A DNA stretch of 64,000 nt from Streptomyces sp. CB02009 (GTDB lineage Bacteria > Actinomycetota > Actinomycetes > Streptomycetales > Streptomycetaceae): NCBI RefSeq assembly GCF_001905825.1, contig NZ_LIVV01000001.1, forward strand, positions 1,066,378 through 1,130,377, written 5' to 3'. How positions within the stretch are numbered: the first letter of the stretch is position 1; each line of letters begins with the position of its first letter. Below the pieces are notes generated by a model. The model was not told the DNA's origin, ran no database searches, and saw only the letters and a program-made list of their open reading frames with translations. Shown piece after piece: positions 16,295 to 24,530 of the stretch. The translations under genes were made by a program, and so were the position numbers.

Positions 16295-17299
16295 GTGCGT
16301 ACGCGTCATGTCTTCCACGCCGTCGACTCCCACACCGAGGGCATGCCCACCCGGGTCATCACCGGAGGCGTCGGCGTGATCCCCGGGGCCACCATGGCCG
16401 AGCGCAGGCTCCACTTCATCGAGCACCTCGACCACCTCAGGACCCTCCTCATGTTCGAGCCGCGCGGCCACGCGGCCATGAGCGGCGCCGTCCTCCAGCC
16501 GCCCACCCGCCCCGACGCCGACTACGGCGTCCTCTACATCGAGGTGTCGGGCCTCCTGCCGATGTGCGGCCACGGCACCATCGGCGTCGCCACCGTCCTC
16601 GTCGAGACCGGCATGGTGCCGGTCGTCGAACCCGTCACCACGGTCCGCCTGGACACCCCGGCCGGTCTCGTCTCCGTCGACGTCCAGGTGGAGGACGGCG
16701 CGGCGAAGTCCGCCACCTTCACCAACGTGCCCGCCTTCAGCGTGGGCCTGGACCGCGCGGTGGACGTCCCCGGACTCGGCAAGGTCACCTACGACCTCGC
16801 CTTCGGCGGAAACTTCTACGCCTTCGTCGACCTCGACGACCTCGGACTGCCCTTCGACCGCGACCGCAAGGACGACCTCCTCGCCGCCGGACTCTCGATC
16901 ATGGACGCGATCAACGCCTCCCCGGACCGCCCCGTGCACCCCACCCGGCCCGAGATCGCCGGACTCAAGCACGTCTACCTCACGGCCCCCGGCTCCGACG
17001 CCACGCACTCGCGCCACGCGATGGCCATCCACCCGGGCTGGTTCGACCGCTCCCCGTGCGGCACCGGGACCAGCGCGCGCATGGCCCAGCTCCACGCCCG
17101 GGGCGAACTCCCGCTCGGCCGCGACTTCGTCAACGAGTCCTTCATCGGCACCCGGTTCACCGGCCGCCTCACCGCCGGTACGGAGGTCGGCGGCCTGCCC
17201 GCCGTCGTCCCCACCGTCACCGGCCGCGCCTGGATCACCGGCACCGCGCAGTACTTCCTCGACCCGGACGACCCCTTCCCCGGAGGCTTCCTCCTGTGA
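16295..17299 (+). CDS. 4-hydroxyproline 2-epimerase (proline racemase superfamily)
   Basis: Cofactor-independent epimerase of 334 residues interconverting trans-4-hydroxy-L-proline and cis-4-hydroxy-D-proline. It has both catalytic cysteines: LLPMCGHGTIG near residue 90 and DRSPCGTGTSARMAQ near residue 253. The N-terminal HAVDSHTEGMPTRVI matches the family substrate loop. The GTG start is preceded by AAAGGAA. It overlaps the next gene by GTGA. Placement directly before the semialdehyde dehydrogenase and after the deaminase makes the epimerase call stronger than plain proline racemase. It is a diverged paralogue of the frameshifted gene at 10218-11203. Confidence 0.92.
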   Translation: MRTRHVFHAVDSHTEGMPTRVITGGVGVIPGATMAERRLHFIEHLDHLRTLLMFEPRGHAAMSGAVLQPPTRPDADYGVLYIEVSGLLPMCGHGTIGVATVLVETGMVPVVEPVTTVRLDTPAGLVSVDVQVEDGAAKSATFTNVPAFSVGLDRAVDVPGLGKVTYDLAFGGNFYAFVDLDDLGLPFDRDRKDDLLAAGLSIMDAINASPDRPVHPTRPEIAGLKHVYLTAPGSDATHSRHAMAIHPGWFDRSPCGTGTSARMAQLHARGELPLGRDFVNESFIGTRFTGRLTAGTEVGGLPAVVPTVTGRAWITGTAQYFLDPDDPFPGGFLL

Positions 17300-18681
17300 T
17301 CACCGACGTGACCACCCTCGTCTCGCGCAACCCGGCCGACCCGACCGACGTGCTCGTCAGCCTCCCGGCCCCCGGCGCCTTCGCGGCCGCCGACGCCGTC
17401 GAGCGGGCCCGCGCCGCCCAGCCCGGCTGGCTGCGCGCCGGAGCCGCCGCCCGCTCGGCCGCGCTCGGCGCCGTCGCCGCGGCCCTGGAGGCCGCGTCCG
17501 ACGAACTCGCCGCCCTCGCCGTACGCGAGGTCGGCAAGCCCTTCACCGAGGCCAGGGCCGAGATCGCGCGCACCGTCGCGATCTGGCGCTACTACGCCCA
17601 GGCACCCTTCGAGCCCACCGGCTCCGTCCACGAGACCGCGGCAGGCCCCGGACTGCTCCTCGACCGGCGCCGCCCCCACGGCGTGGCCGGCCTCGTCACA
17701 CCCTGGAACTTCCCCTTCGCGATTCCGAGCTGGAAGGCGGCCCCGGCCCTCGCGGTCGGCAACACGGTCGTCCTCAAACCGGCCCCCGAAGCCACCGCGT
17801 GCGCCCTGCGACTCGCGGAGATCGTCCGACAGGCCCTGCCGGACCGCGTGTTCACCGTCCTGCCGGGCGGTCCCACCGAGGGCAACGCCCTCGTCTCCGC
17901 GGCCGACATCGTCTCCTTCACCGGCTCCACGCCCGTGGGCAGGGCCGTCGTCCACGCGGCGACGGCCCGGGGCGTCCCCGTCCAGGCCGAGATGGGCGGC
18001 CTGAACGCGGCGATCGTCCTGCCCGACGCGGACATCGGGCAGGCGGCGGCCCACATCGCCGCCGCCGTCGCCGGGTTCGCGGGCCAGAAGTGCACCGCCA
18101 CCAGCCGGATCGTCGCGGTCGGGGCCGCCCTGGACCCGCTGCGCGAAGCCCTCTCCGAGGCCTTCCGGGCCGTCCGGGTCGGCGACCCCGCCGATCCGGA
18201 GACCGTGTGCGGGCCGCTCGTCCACGAGAGCGCACGCGCGCGCGTGGTCGAGGCCTGGCAGGGACTCCCCGTCCTCGCCGGCGCCACCGTGCCCACGACA
18301 CCCGGCTGGTACGCGGCCCCGACCCTGGTCGAGAAGGTCCCGCCGGGGCACCGACTGCTCGACGAGGAGGTCTTCGGACCCGTCGCCGCGCTGCTCCCCG
18401 CCGACGACCTCGCCCACGCGGTACGGATCACCAACTCCGTGCCGTACGGCCTCGTCACCTCGGTCCACACGGCCGACCTCGACGCGGCCCTCTACGGACT
18501 CGACCTCGTCGACACCGGCATGATCCGGATCAACGCCCCTTCCACGGGCGTCGACTTCCACCTGCCGTTCGGCGGGGCCAAGCAGTCGGGTCACGGCCCC
18601 CGCGAACAGGGCAGGGCGGCCCTCGCGTTCTACACGTCCTCCCGCACGTACACCCTGGCACCCGCCGGCGCGGCGACGTGA
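17296..18681 (+). CDS. 2-oxoglutarate semialdehyde dehydrogenase (aldehyde dehydrogenase family)
   Basis: NAD(P)-dependent aldehyde dehydrogenase of 461 residues, the last step of hydroxyproline breakdown: 2-oxoglutarate semialdehyde to 2-oxoglutarate for the TCA cycle. The GTG start overlaps the epimerase stop. Motifs are TPWNFPFAIPSWKAAPAL (cofactor site), SFTGSTPVGRAV, the general base Glu in QAEMGGLNAAIVL and the catalytic Cys in FAGQKCTATSRIV. It ends with LPFGGAKQSGHGPREQG. It is the last gene of the operon; no clear hairpin was identified after it. Confidence 0.92.
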   Translation: MITDVTTLVSRNPADPTDVLVSLPAPGAFAAADAVERARAAQPGWLRAGAAARSAALGAVAAALEAASDELAALAVREVGKPFTEARAEIARTVAIWRYYAQAPFEPTGSVHETAAGPGLLLDRRRPHGVAGLVTPWNFPFAIPSWKAAPALAVGNTVVLKPAPEATACALRLAEIVRQALPDRVFTVLPGGPTEGNALVSAADIVSFTGSTPVGRAVVHAATARGVPVQAEMGGLNAAIVLPDADIGQAAAHIAAAVAGFAGQKCTATSRIVAVGAALDPLREALSEAFRAVRVGDPADPETVCGPLVHESARARVVEAWQGLPVLAGATVPTTPGWYAAPTLVEKVPPGHRLLDEEVFGPVAALLPADDLAHAVRITNSVPYGLVTSVHTADLDAALYGLDLVDTGMIRINAPSTGVDFHLPFGGAKQSGHGPREQGRAALAFYTSSRTYTLAPAGAAT

Positions 18682-18823
18682 CGTCGTACGGAGGTGACGC
18701 GGAGCGAACCGAAGGGATCACCACCTCCACCGGGGACGCCGGGGGCGCGGAGACGTGCATGACCCGTCACCTGGGCCACGTCCGCTCCCGCTGGGCCAGG
18801 AGCGGCGGACCGGCCGAACGGTA

Positions 18824-18850
18824 ACGTACCGAACGCTTGTCACGTACCGA
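18824..18850 (+). repeat. Direct repeat ACGTACCGA in a promoter region
   Basis: Two exact copies (18824-18832 and 18842-18850), 18 bases apart start to start, lie just before the GNAT-fusion gene. They could be paired binding sites or chance; nothing else in the sequence decides. Confidence 0.35.
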
Positions 18851-18865
18851 GGGAGCGAGGCTCAC

Positions 18866-19843
18866 ATGTTCACTCTGGCCATCGGCGACCAGGCCCGGCT
18901 GCGCCCTCTTGAGCCCTGGCAGGCTCCGGAGTTCCTTGCCCACATCGACCGGGCGCGGGACGCCGTGGACCCGTGGATCCCGTGGGCGACGTTCAGCACG
19001 GACCTGCCGTCCGCCAGGGCGACCCTCCAGCGGTACGCCGACCGGCTGGCCGCCGACAACGGCGGGATCTTCGGCATCTGGCTGGACGGCACGCTGGTCG
19101 GCGGCGTCATGTTCACCCGCTTCGACAGCGCCTCCGGCGTCTGCGAGATCGGCTGCTGGCTGGAGAAGGCGGGGGAGGGGCGGGGCCTGGTGAACCGGGC
19201 CTGCCGGATCCTGATCGACTGGGCGTTCACCGAGCGGGGGATGAGCCGGGTCGAGTGGTGGGTCGCGGCGCACAACGCCCGCAGCATCGGGGCCGCCCGC
19301 AGGCTCGGCATGACGCGCGACGGTGTGCTGCGGCGGCATTCGCCGTACCGGGGGGTGAGGCACGACATCGAGGTCTGGTCGGTCCTGGCCGAGGAGTGGC
19401 CGGCTGCCGGAGAGGGGTCCGCGTCCGGCGTCCAGGCCGAACTCGACCGGCTGATGGGCGTGTTCATGGGCGCCTTCACCAACACCGGAGGCAGGCGCCC
19501 CGACCTCGACGTGATCCGCGAGGTGTTCATCCCGCAGGGGAGGATCATCGCCAACGTCGGGGACGAGCCGGTGATCTACGATCTCGACGCGTTCATCGAG
19601 CCTCGTCAGAGGATGCTGACCGACGGCACCCTGACGGAGTTCTCCGAGGAGGAGGTCTCCGCGCGTACCGAGATCTTCGGATCGATCGCCCACCGCTTCA
19701 GTGCGTACCGCAGCTCCGGCTACCGCGAGGGCGAGTGGTTCGAGGCCTCCGGCCACAAGACCACCCAGTACCTCCTGACTCCGGCGGGCTGGAGGATGTC
19801 CTCGCTGGCCTGGGACGACGCGCCCGCCGCTGTCACCGGGTGA
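18866..19843 (+). CDS. GNAT acetyltransferase fused to an NTF2-like (DUF4440-type) domain
   Basis: Two-domain protein of 325 residues. Residues about 1-180 are a RimJ/RimL-like acetyltransferase: LRPLEPWQAPEFLAHI, CEIGCWLEKAGEGRGLVNRACRILIDWAF as motif A, and NARSIGAARRLGMTRDGVLRR as the acetyl-CoA/GFxxxG region. Residues about 190-322 look like an alpha+beta cone fold of the SnoaL/DUF4440 kind (VFMGAFTNTGGRRPDLDVIREVFIP, then TQYLLTPAGWRMSSLAWDD). The ATG has GCGAGG upstream. The substrate is unknown. The second-domain assignment is less certain than the first. Confidence 0.85.
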   Translation: MFTLAIGDQARLRPLEPWQAPEFLAHIDRARDAVDPWIPWATFSTDLPSARATLQRYADRLAADNGGIFGIWLDGTLVGGVMFTRFDSASGVCEIGCWLEKAGEGRGLVNRACRILIDWAFTERGMSRVEWWVAAHNARSIGAARRLGMTRDGVLRRHSPYRGVRHDIEVWSVLAEEWPAAGEGSASGVQAELDRLMGVFMGAFTNTGGRRPDLDVIREVFIPQGRIIANVGDEPVIYDLDAFIEPRQRMLTDGTLTEFSEEEVSARTEIFGSIAHRFSAYRSSGYREGEWFEASGHKTTQYLLTPAGWRMSSLAWDDAPAAVTG

Positions 19844-19888
19844 ATCGCGGACGCGGGTGTGGCCGAGGGCCGCGCGGGGCGCGGCGCT

Positions 19889-20278
19889 CTACGCGGGCAG
19901 CCCGCCGTACGGCACGGTGATCAGCTCCATGAAATGACCCGCGGGGTCGACGAAGTACACGCCGCGGCCGCCGTCCTGGTGGTTGATCGCGTCGGGCTGC
20001 TTCCGGTGCGGGTCGGCGTAGTGCTCGACACCGCGCTCCCTGAGCCGCGTGTACGCCGCCTCGAACTCCTCCTCGGAGACCAGGAAGGCGTAGTGCTGGG
20101 GGGTGATCCGATCCGCGGGGATCGTGGCGAAGTCCAGGGTGACGCGGTTGCTCAGATCGACCGCGATGAACGGCCCCCACTCGCTGGTGATCTCAAGACC
20201 CAGCAGGTCCGCGAAGAACTCCGCGGATTCCCGGTTGTCCCGGGCGTGGACGATCGTGTGGTTCAACTCGACTGACAA
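19889..20278 (-). CDS. VOC/glyoxalase family protein
   Basis: Vicinal-oxygen-chelate fold protein of 129 residues with two paired beta-alpha-beta-beta-beta halves: ELNHTIVHARDNRESAEFFADLLG at the start and RGVYFVDPAGHFMELITVPYG at the end. Metal-ligand candidates are the first His (NHTIVH) and the Glu in HFMELIT. The start is the TTG at 20278 because GGAGG lies six bases upstream on this strand and the fold begins immediately. A GTG 60 bases earlier would add an Arg-rich tail with no family match. The substrate is unknown; the monocistronic gene is convergent with the GNAT fusion. Confidence 0.87.
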   Translation of the reverse strand: MSVELNHTIVHARDNRESAEFFADLLGLEITSEWGPFIAVDLSNRVTLDFATIPADRITPQHYAFLVSEEEFEAAYTRLRERGVEHYADPHRKQPDAINHQDGGRGVYFVDPAGHFMELITVPYGGLPA

Positions 20279-20410
20279 GGAATGCCTCCGAGGGCATCTC
20301 CCGACACCTCCATGCCTCACCCGGTCGGTGACCGGCACGCGATGTCGCCATAGACGTTAGCCGCTGCTGTCGACGTACGCATGCCTCCCGGATCCCCGCC
20401 TTGCTCGACC

Positions 20411-20425
20411 TATCGAGATTCGATA
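20411..20425. promoter_or_regulatory. Inverted repeat TATCGA-GAT-TCGATA
   Basis: A perfect six-base inverted repeat with a three-base centre, 33 bases upstream of the DUF2975 gene, in a local AT-rich patch. It is a plausible operator, possibly for the downstream XRE protein; that is inference. Confidence 0.5.
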
Positions 20426-20458
20426 GCTTTCGGTCGTAAGTCGATGCAAGGAGGGGTC

Positions 20459-20950
20459 ATGGGCAAGCTGGCGGTGGGCGCATTGCGCGCCGTACTCGCG
20501 GTGGTGTTCGCCGGCACCGTGCTGGTGCAGGTGCTGATGGTGTGGGTGCTGATCAGTGGGAGTGACCCGGAGGACGGCTCGCTCCCGCTGACCCCGCTGC
20601 GGGTGATCGTGGCCCTGGGGATGGTGGTGGCGCAGGTCGCCCTGGTCTGCGTGTGGCGGTTGGTGGCCATGGTGCGCCGCGGGACGGTGTTCTCCCTCGC
20701 CGCCTTCCGCTACGTGGACGGCGTGATCGGCGCGATCGTCGCGGCCGCCGTCCTGTGGTTCGCGGTGACGGCCATCAACGCGCCGGGCCAACGGGACGAC
20801 CCGGGCGTCACCGTCATCATGGGCGGGATCGGCGTGGCCATCCTGGGGATCGCGCTCATCGTGCTCGTGCTGCGCATGCTGCTCGTCCAGACCGTCGACC
20901 GCGACGTCGAGGCGGCGCGGATGCAGGCCGAGCTGGACGAGGTCATCTGA
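20459..20950 (+). CDS. DUF2975 membrane protein
   Basis: Integral membrane protein of 163 residues with four predicted helices (about 8-35, 48-75, 90-110 and 118-148), as expected for DUF2975 proteins of unknown function. ATG with AAGGAGGGG directly upstream. Its stop overlaps the start of a small XRE regulator (TGATG), the usual arrangement for this family. The pair probably senses something at the membrane and regulates itself. Confidence 0.88.
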   Translation: MGKLAVGALRAVLAVVFAGTVLVQVLMVWVLISGSDPEDGSLPLTPLRVIVALGMVVAQVALVCVWRLVAMVRRGTVFSLAAFRYVDGVIGAIVAAAVLWFAVTAINAPGQRDDPGVTVIMGGIGVAILGIALIVLVLRMLLVQTVDRDVEAARMQAELDEVI

Positions 20951-21183
20951 TGCCGATCGTCGTCGACATCGACGTGATGCTGGCCCGGCGGAAGATGTCC
21001 GTGGGTGAGCTCGCCGGCCGGGTGGGGATCACGCCCGCCAACCTCGCGGTGCTCAAGAACGGCCGTGCCAAGGCCGTGCGGTTCGCGACGCTCGCCGCGC
21101 TCTGCGAGGTGCTCGCATGCCAGCCGGGCGACCTGCTGCGCTGGGAGGCCGAGGAGGCCGAAGGCGTCGGCGGGGTCGAGTAG
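20950..21183 (+). CDS. Small XRE/Cro-type helix-turn-helix regulator
   Basis: DNA-binding protein of 77 residues made almost only of one helix-turn-helix: MSVGELAGRVGITPANLAVLKNGRAKAVRFATLAALCEVLACQPGDLLRW. This compact form (YozG-like) nearly always follows a DUF2975 gene. Translation is coupled to the upstream gene through TGATG. Possible target: the TATCGA inverted repeat upstream of the pair. Confidence 0.88.
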   Translation: MPIVVDIDVMLARRKMSVGELAGRVGITPANLAVLKNGRAKAVRFATLAALCEVLACQPGDLLRWEAEEAEGVGGVE

Positions 21184-21460
21184 GCCGGGGAGGTCGACGG
21201 GGCCGGTGGGGCCGACAGCGCCGAGGAAGCCGGCGGCGCTGTCGGAAAGGAATCCGCTGACGCGTAGCGAGCAAGGTGGTCCGGGCAGGCATCCGGGCGC
21301 GGCTCGCCCGTCTCGCTCCGTCGAAGCGCGTGACCTGCGGTGATGCCGCCCGGGCCCGGTGCCCGCTACGCACCGGGCCCGCCCTCGGGCCTCGCTACCC
21401 TCGGTGACCGACTCTACTCTCTGGGCGCTTTGTCCCTCTTATGTGGATATTCTGTCCGGT

Positions 21461-22558
21461 GTGATCGAGTCTGGACAGCTACGGCTTCGTTTTCGCCGGC
21501 GCTATGGCCCAGGGATGTTCGTACGGCTCTCGCCGGTCTTCCTGACCGTCGTGATCGCCGCACTGGCCTACAACACTCCGCCGGAGATGGCCTTCAGCCG
21601 ACTCCTGCCGGCCGCACCGGCCCTGGCCGCCGCCATGTGGCCGGTGCTCCCCACTGTCCTGCTCGGCACGGTCTGCCTGGTGCTGATGATCGGCCTCAGC
21701 CTCGTCTTCCCCGACCTCGGAACATGGTGGACGGCCGCGGGGATCATCGCCGTCACCGTCGCCGCCGCGTACGGAAGCCATGTCCGGCTCCAGCGGGAAC
21801 GCACCCTCCTGCAGGTACGGCTCGTCGCCGACGCGGCACAGCAGGTGGTGCTCAGCCCGATGCCGCGCCGCTTCAGGAACGTCGAGATCGAGTCGCTGTA
21901 CCTCGCGGCCGCGGCCGAGGCACGTATCGGTGGAGACTTCTATGAGGCCGTCGACACCCCGTACGGCGTCAGGCTGCTCATCGGTGACGTCCGCGGCAAG
22001 GGCCTGCCGGCGGTCGGGGCGGCCGCGGCGATCGTCAACGCCTTCCGGGAAGCCGCCTACAGCGAGGCGGACATGGTCGACATCGCCCGCAGGCTCGACG
22101 CCACCTGCACCCGGTACAACGGAGCCTTTCCCCCCGAGGGGACGATGGAGCGCTTCGCCACCGCGCTGCTCGTCGAGATCCCGGACGCCGGCGGGCGGAT
22201 CGACGTCCTCAACTGCGGACACCCGCCGCCGCTGATCCTGAACCGCGCGAACCTGCGCGTCGTCGAGTCGCGGACCCCGTCACCCCTGCTCAGCCTCGCC
22301 GACCTGCTGGGCGACCACTACAACGTGGACACCTGCGCCTTCGCCCCCGGCGACCTGCTGCTCCTCTACACCGACGGCATCGCCGAGGCCCGCGACCGGC
22401 GCGGCGAGTTCTTCCCCCTGGCGGCCTGGACGCGCCGCCAGTCGCTGACGCCGCCCCGCGAGCTCCTCAAGGCGCTGCACCGCGATCTTCTCCGGTACAC
22501 CCAGGGGAGCCTCGACGACGACATCGCCGCCCTCGCCGTACGCCTGAGCGAGCGCTGA
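21461..22558 (+). CDS. Membrane-anchored SpoIIE/RsbU-type PP2C phosphatase
   Basis: Serine phosphatase that would dephosphorylate STAS anti-sigma antagonists, 365 residues from the chosen GTG. Membrane helices lie near residues 22-40, 48-65, 68-85 and 90-107. The PP2C domain starts near residue 145 and keeps the metal motifs GGDFYEAV, IGDVRGKGLPAVGAAAA, LYTDGIAEAR and LDDDIAAL. The start is uncertain; an ATG at 21515 or an earlier GTG are alternatives. Probable partners are STAS and GHKL proteins, several of which are encoded elsewhere in this window. Confidence 0.88.
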   Translation: MIESGQLRLRFRRRYGPGMFVRLSPVFLTVVIAALAYNTPPEMAFSRLLPAAPALAAAMWPVLPTVLLGTVCLVLMIGLSLVFPDLGTWWTAAGIIAVTVAAAYGSHVRLQRERTLLQVRLVADAAQQVVLSPMPRRFRNVEIESLYLAAAAEARIGGDFYEAVDTPYGVRLLIGDVRGKGLPAVGAAAAIVNAFREAAYSEADMVDIARRLDATCTRYNGAFPPEGTMERFATALLVEIPDAGGRIDVLNCGHPPPLILNRANLRVVESRTPSPLLSLADLLGDHYNVDTCAFAPGDLLLLYTDGIAEARDRRGEFFPLAAWTRRQSLTPPRELLKALHRDLLRYTQGSLDDDIAALAVRLSER

Positions 22559-22623
22559 GAGGCGCACGACGCCCTGGCGGCGGCGGGGGAGGAGCCGCCC
22601 GACACCCTGCTCCGGATCGTCCC

Positions 22624-23106
22624 TCACCAGCCCCAGGTGCCCGGGCCGCCCTTGAACGGGCCCTCGATCTCGCGCGTGATCCACCCGCCGTAGAAGTCGC
22701 CCTCCTGGGCGGTCACCGACTCCCCGTCGACGGTGCAGCGGACCAGGGACGGGTAGAAGGCGAGGCACCCCCGGATGGCTTCGTACGGGCCGAGCGGCCG
22801 TTCGTAGCTCCAGGCCGCCCTCGGGACTACGCCCCCGTCGACGACGAGGTCCCAGTAGGACGCCGCGCCCTTCCACTCGCAGTGGCTCTTGCCCGCCCCG
22901 GGGCGGAGGAGTTCCATGCGGACATCCTGGCGGGGCAGGTAGAAGACCGGGGGATGGGTCGTTTCGAGGACCCGGAGGCTCGCGCGCGTGTCCGCCACCA
23001 CCTCGGAACCCAGGGTGACGGTCACCCGGCGGCCGTCCGGCACCACCGAGGGGGGCCGCGGGTAGTCCCACACGGACTCCATCGCACGGCCTGGCACCTC
23101 GCTCAT
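22624..23106 (-). CDS. DUF427 domain protein
   Basis: Cytoplasmic protein of 160 residues belonging to DUF427. The family blocks are SVWDYPRPPSVVP near the start, VLETTHPPVFYLPRQDV, KSHCEWKGAASYWDLVV around residue 85 and the closing FYGGWIT. Function is unknown. ATG with GGAAGGAAG upstream on this strand. It is convergent with the SpoIIE phosphatase gene. Confidence 0.88.
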   Translation of the reverse strand: MSEVPGRAMESVWDYPRPPSVVPDGRRVTVTLGSEVVADTRASLRVLETTHPPVFYLPRQDVRMELLRPGAGKSHCEWKGAASYWDLVVDGGVVPRAAWSYERPLGPYEAIRGCLAFYPSLVRCTVDGESVTAQEGDFYGGWITREIEGPFKGGPGTWGW

Positions 23107-23547
23107 GGAGCTTCCTTCCCGTGGCGCTGCTCTTGTTCGACCATTCGCCCCCGCTCCGGCTCGCGGATGCGGTCCGGCCCTACAACTGCCGTCTGCCGGG
23201 GCGGCGCGGCCAGGGCCGTCGGGCGGCCGAGGTGCAGAGTGGGAGCGCTCTCTCCCATGGTTTACCGCGAGGCGGTCCGGCGGGGGAGGGGGCGGCCCGT
23301 CAGGAACCCGCCCGCGTGGAATCCCCCTCGGCGTGCCGCCGGTTGACCCTGCGGCCGGAGCGCACCCCCTGGGTCGCGCCGCGCCGCGCCCGTGGCGCAA
23401 ACGGGACGAGTCTACGCGCGGAGAATTAAACATCAGTCCAAAGCGGACGACATCCGTCCCGAGGGCTACCAGCCGGTATCGCCGCCTGCTAGAAGTGTCG
23501 CGTTCAACCAACCCACCTCCCCCGCTTCGGATTTGAGGCTGATCGCC
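23107..23547. other. Intergenic region between DUF427 gene and esterase gene
   Basis: About 440 bases between divergent genes. The half near the esterase is less GC-rich (GAATTAAACATCAG at about 23421) and probably contains its promoter; I could not place a convincing -35/-10 pair. No RNA gene or clear repeat seen. Confidence 0.4.
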
Positions 23548-24342
23548 ATGCTCTGGCGAAGAATCGCGCTGTCCGCGTCCACCGTCCTCGCCATGGCCGC
23601 CGCGGCCCTCGGAGCCGCCCCGCCGGCCACCGCCGCAGGCCACCGCTACGTGGCCGTCGGAGACTCGTACTCCTCCGGCGTGGGGGCCGGAAACTACCTC
23701 TCGGACAGTGGCGACTGCCGTCGCAGCACCAACGCCTACCCCCGCCTGTGGGCAGCGGCCAACTCCCCCTCCTCCTTCTCCTTCACCGCGTGCTCCGGCG
23801 CGACCACCGGTTCCGTCCGCAGCGGGCAGCTCGGCCCTCTCGACGCGTCCACGACCCTCGTCAGCGTCACGGCGGGCGGCAACGACGTCGGGTTCGCCGA
23901 CGTCATGCAGACCTGCGTGCTCAACAGCGAGGCCACCTGCGTCGCGGCCGTCGACGCCGCCGTCGTGAAGATGAACAGCACGCTGCCCGGCGGCCTCTCC
24001 GCCCTCTACGGGGACATCCACAGCCGCGCACCGCAGGCGCACGTGGTGGTGCTCGGCTACCCCCGGTTCTACAAGCTGGCCGGAAGCTGCATCGCCGGAC
24101 TCAGCGAGACCGAGCGGGCGGCCATCAACCGCGGTTCCGACACCCTCAACGGCGTGCTGGCGAAGCAGGCGGCGAACGCGGGCTTCACGTTCTCCAGCGT
24201 CGTCGACGAGTTCACGGGCCACGAGATCTGCTCCGCGGACTCCTGGCTGCACAGCCTGTCCGTCCCCGTGTACAACTCGTACCACCCGAAGGCCGCCGGC
24301 CAGTCGGGCGGCTACCTGCCCGCCTTCCGCTCGGCCGTCTGA
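23548..24342 (+). CDS. Secreted SGNH/GDSL hydrolase (esterase/lipase)
   Basis: Extracellular ester hydrolase of 264 residues resembling Streptomyces lipases such as the S. coelicolor secreted GDSL lipase. Signal peptide: MLWRRIALSASTVLAMAAAALGAAPPATA-A. Block I, YVAVGDSYSSG, holds the nucleophile Ser; GGNDVGF is block III with the oxyanion Asn; the final block is SYHPKAAGQ with the catalytic His. Six cysteines (two in the first third, e.g. GDCRRST and FTACSG) should form disulfides, as in that family. ATG with GAGG nine bases upstream. Confidence 0.92.
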   Translation: MLWRRIALSASTVLAMAAAALGAAPPATAAGHRYVAVGDSYSSGVGAGNYLSDSGDCRRSTNAYPRLWAAANSPSSFSFTACSGATTGSVRSGQLGPLDASTTLVSVTAGGNDVGFADVMQTCVLNSEATCVAAVDAAVVKMNSTLPGGLSALYGDIHSRAPQAHVVVLGYPRFYKLAGSCIAGLSETERAAINRGSDTLNGVLAKQAANAGFTFSSVVDEFTGHEICSADSWLHSLSVPVYNSYHPKAAGQSGGYLPAFRSAV

Positions 24343-24353
24343 CCCGTCCCACC

Positions 24354-24398
24354 GCCCACGAGGCCCACGAGGCCCACGAGGCCCACGAGGCCCACGAG
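24354..24398. repeat. Five tandem copies of GCCCACGAG
   Basis: Exact nine-base unit repeated five times directly after the esterase stop and before the hairpin. Likely a slippage-variable spacer. Confidence 0.9.
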
Positions 24399-24399
24399 G

Positions 24400-24434
24400 G
24401 GATCGGACCGGCCGCCAGGCGGCCGGTCCGATCC
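24400..24434. terminator. Bidirectional terminator between esterase and metX
   Basis: A 15-base perfect stem (GGATCGGACCGGCCG and complement) with a five-base loop between two convergent genes. Confidence 0.8.
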
Positions 24435-24530
24435 CGCGTCACACCGGCGGTCCGGACCGGGCTGGGAGCAGCGCGCGGTTCGGAACGGGCTCCGAGCAGC
24501 GCACGGTCCGCGGGCACCGGGACACACCGA

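Noticed and set aside
23392..23547. Upstream extension of the esterase start
   Set aside because: It would place non-signal sequence before a clear signal peptide beginning at the ATG at 23548.
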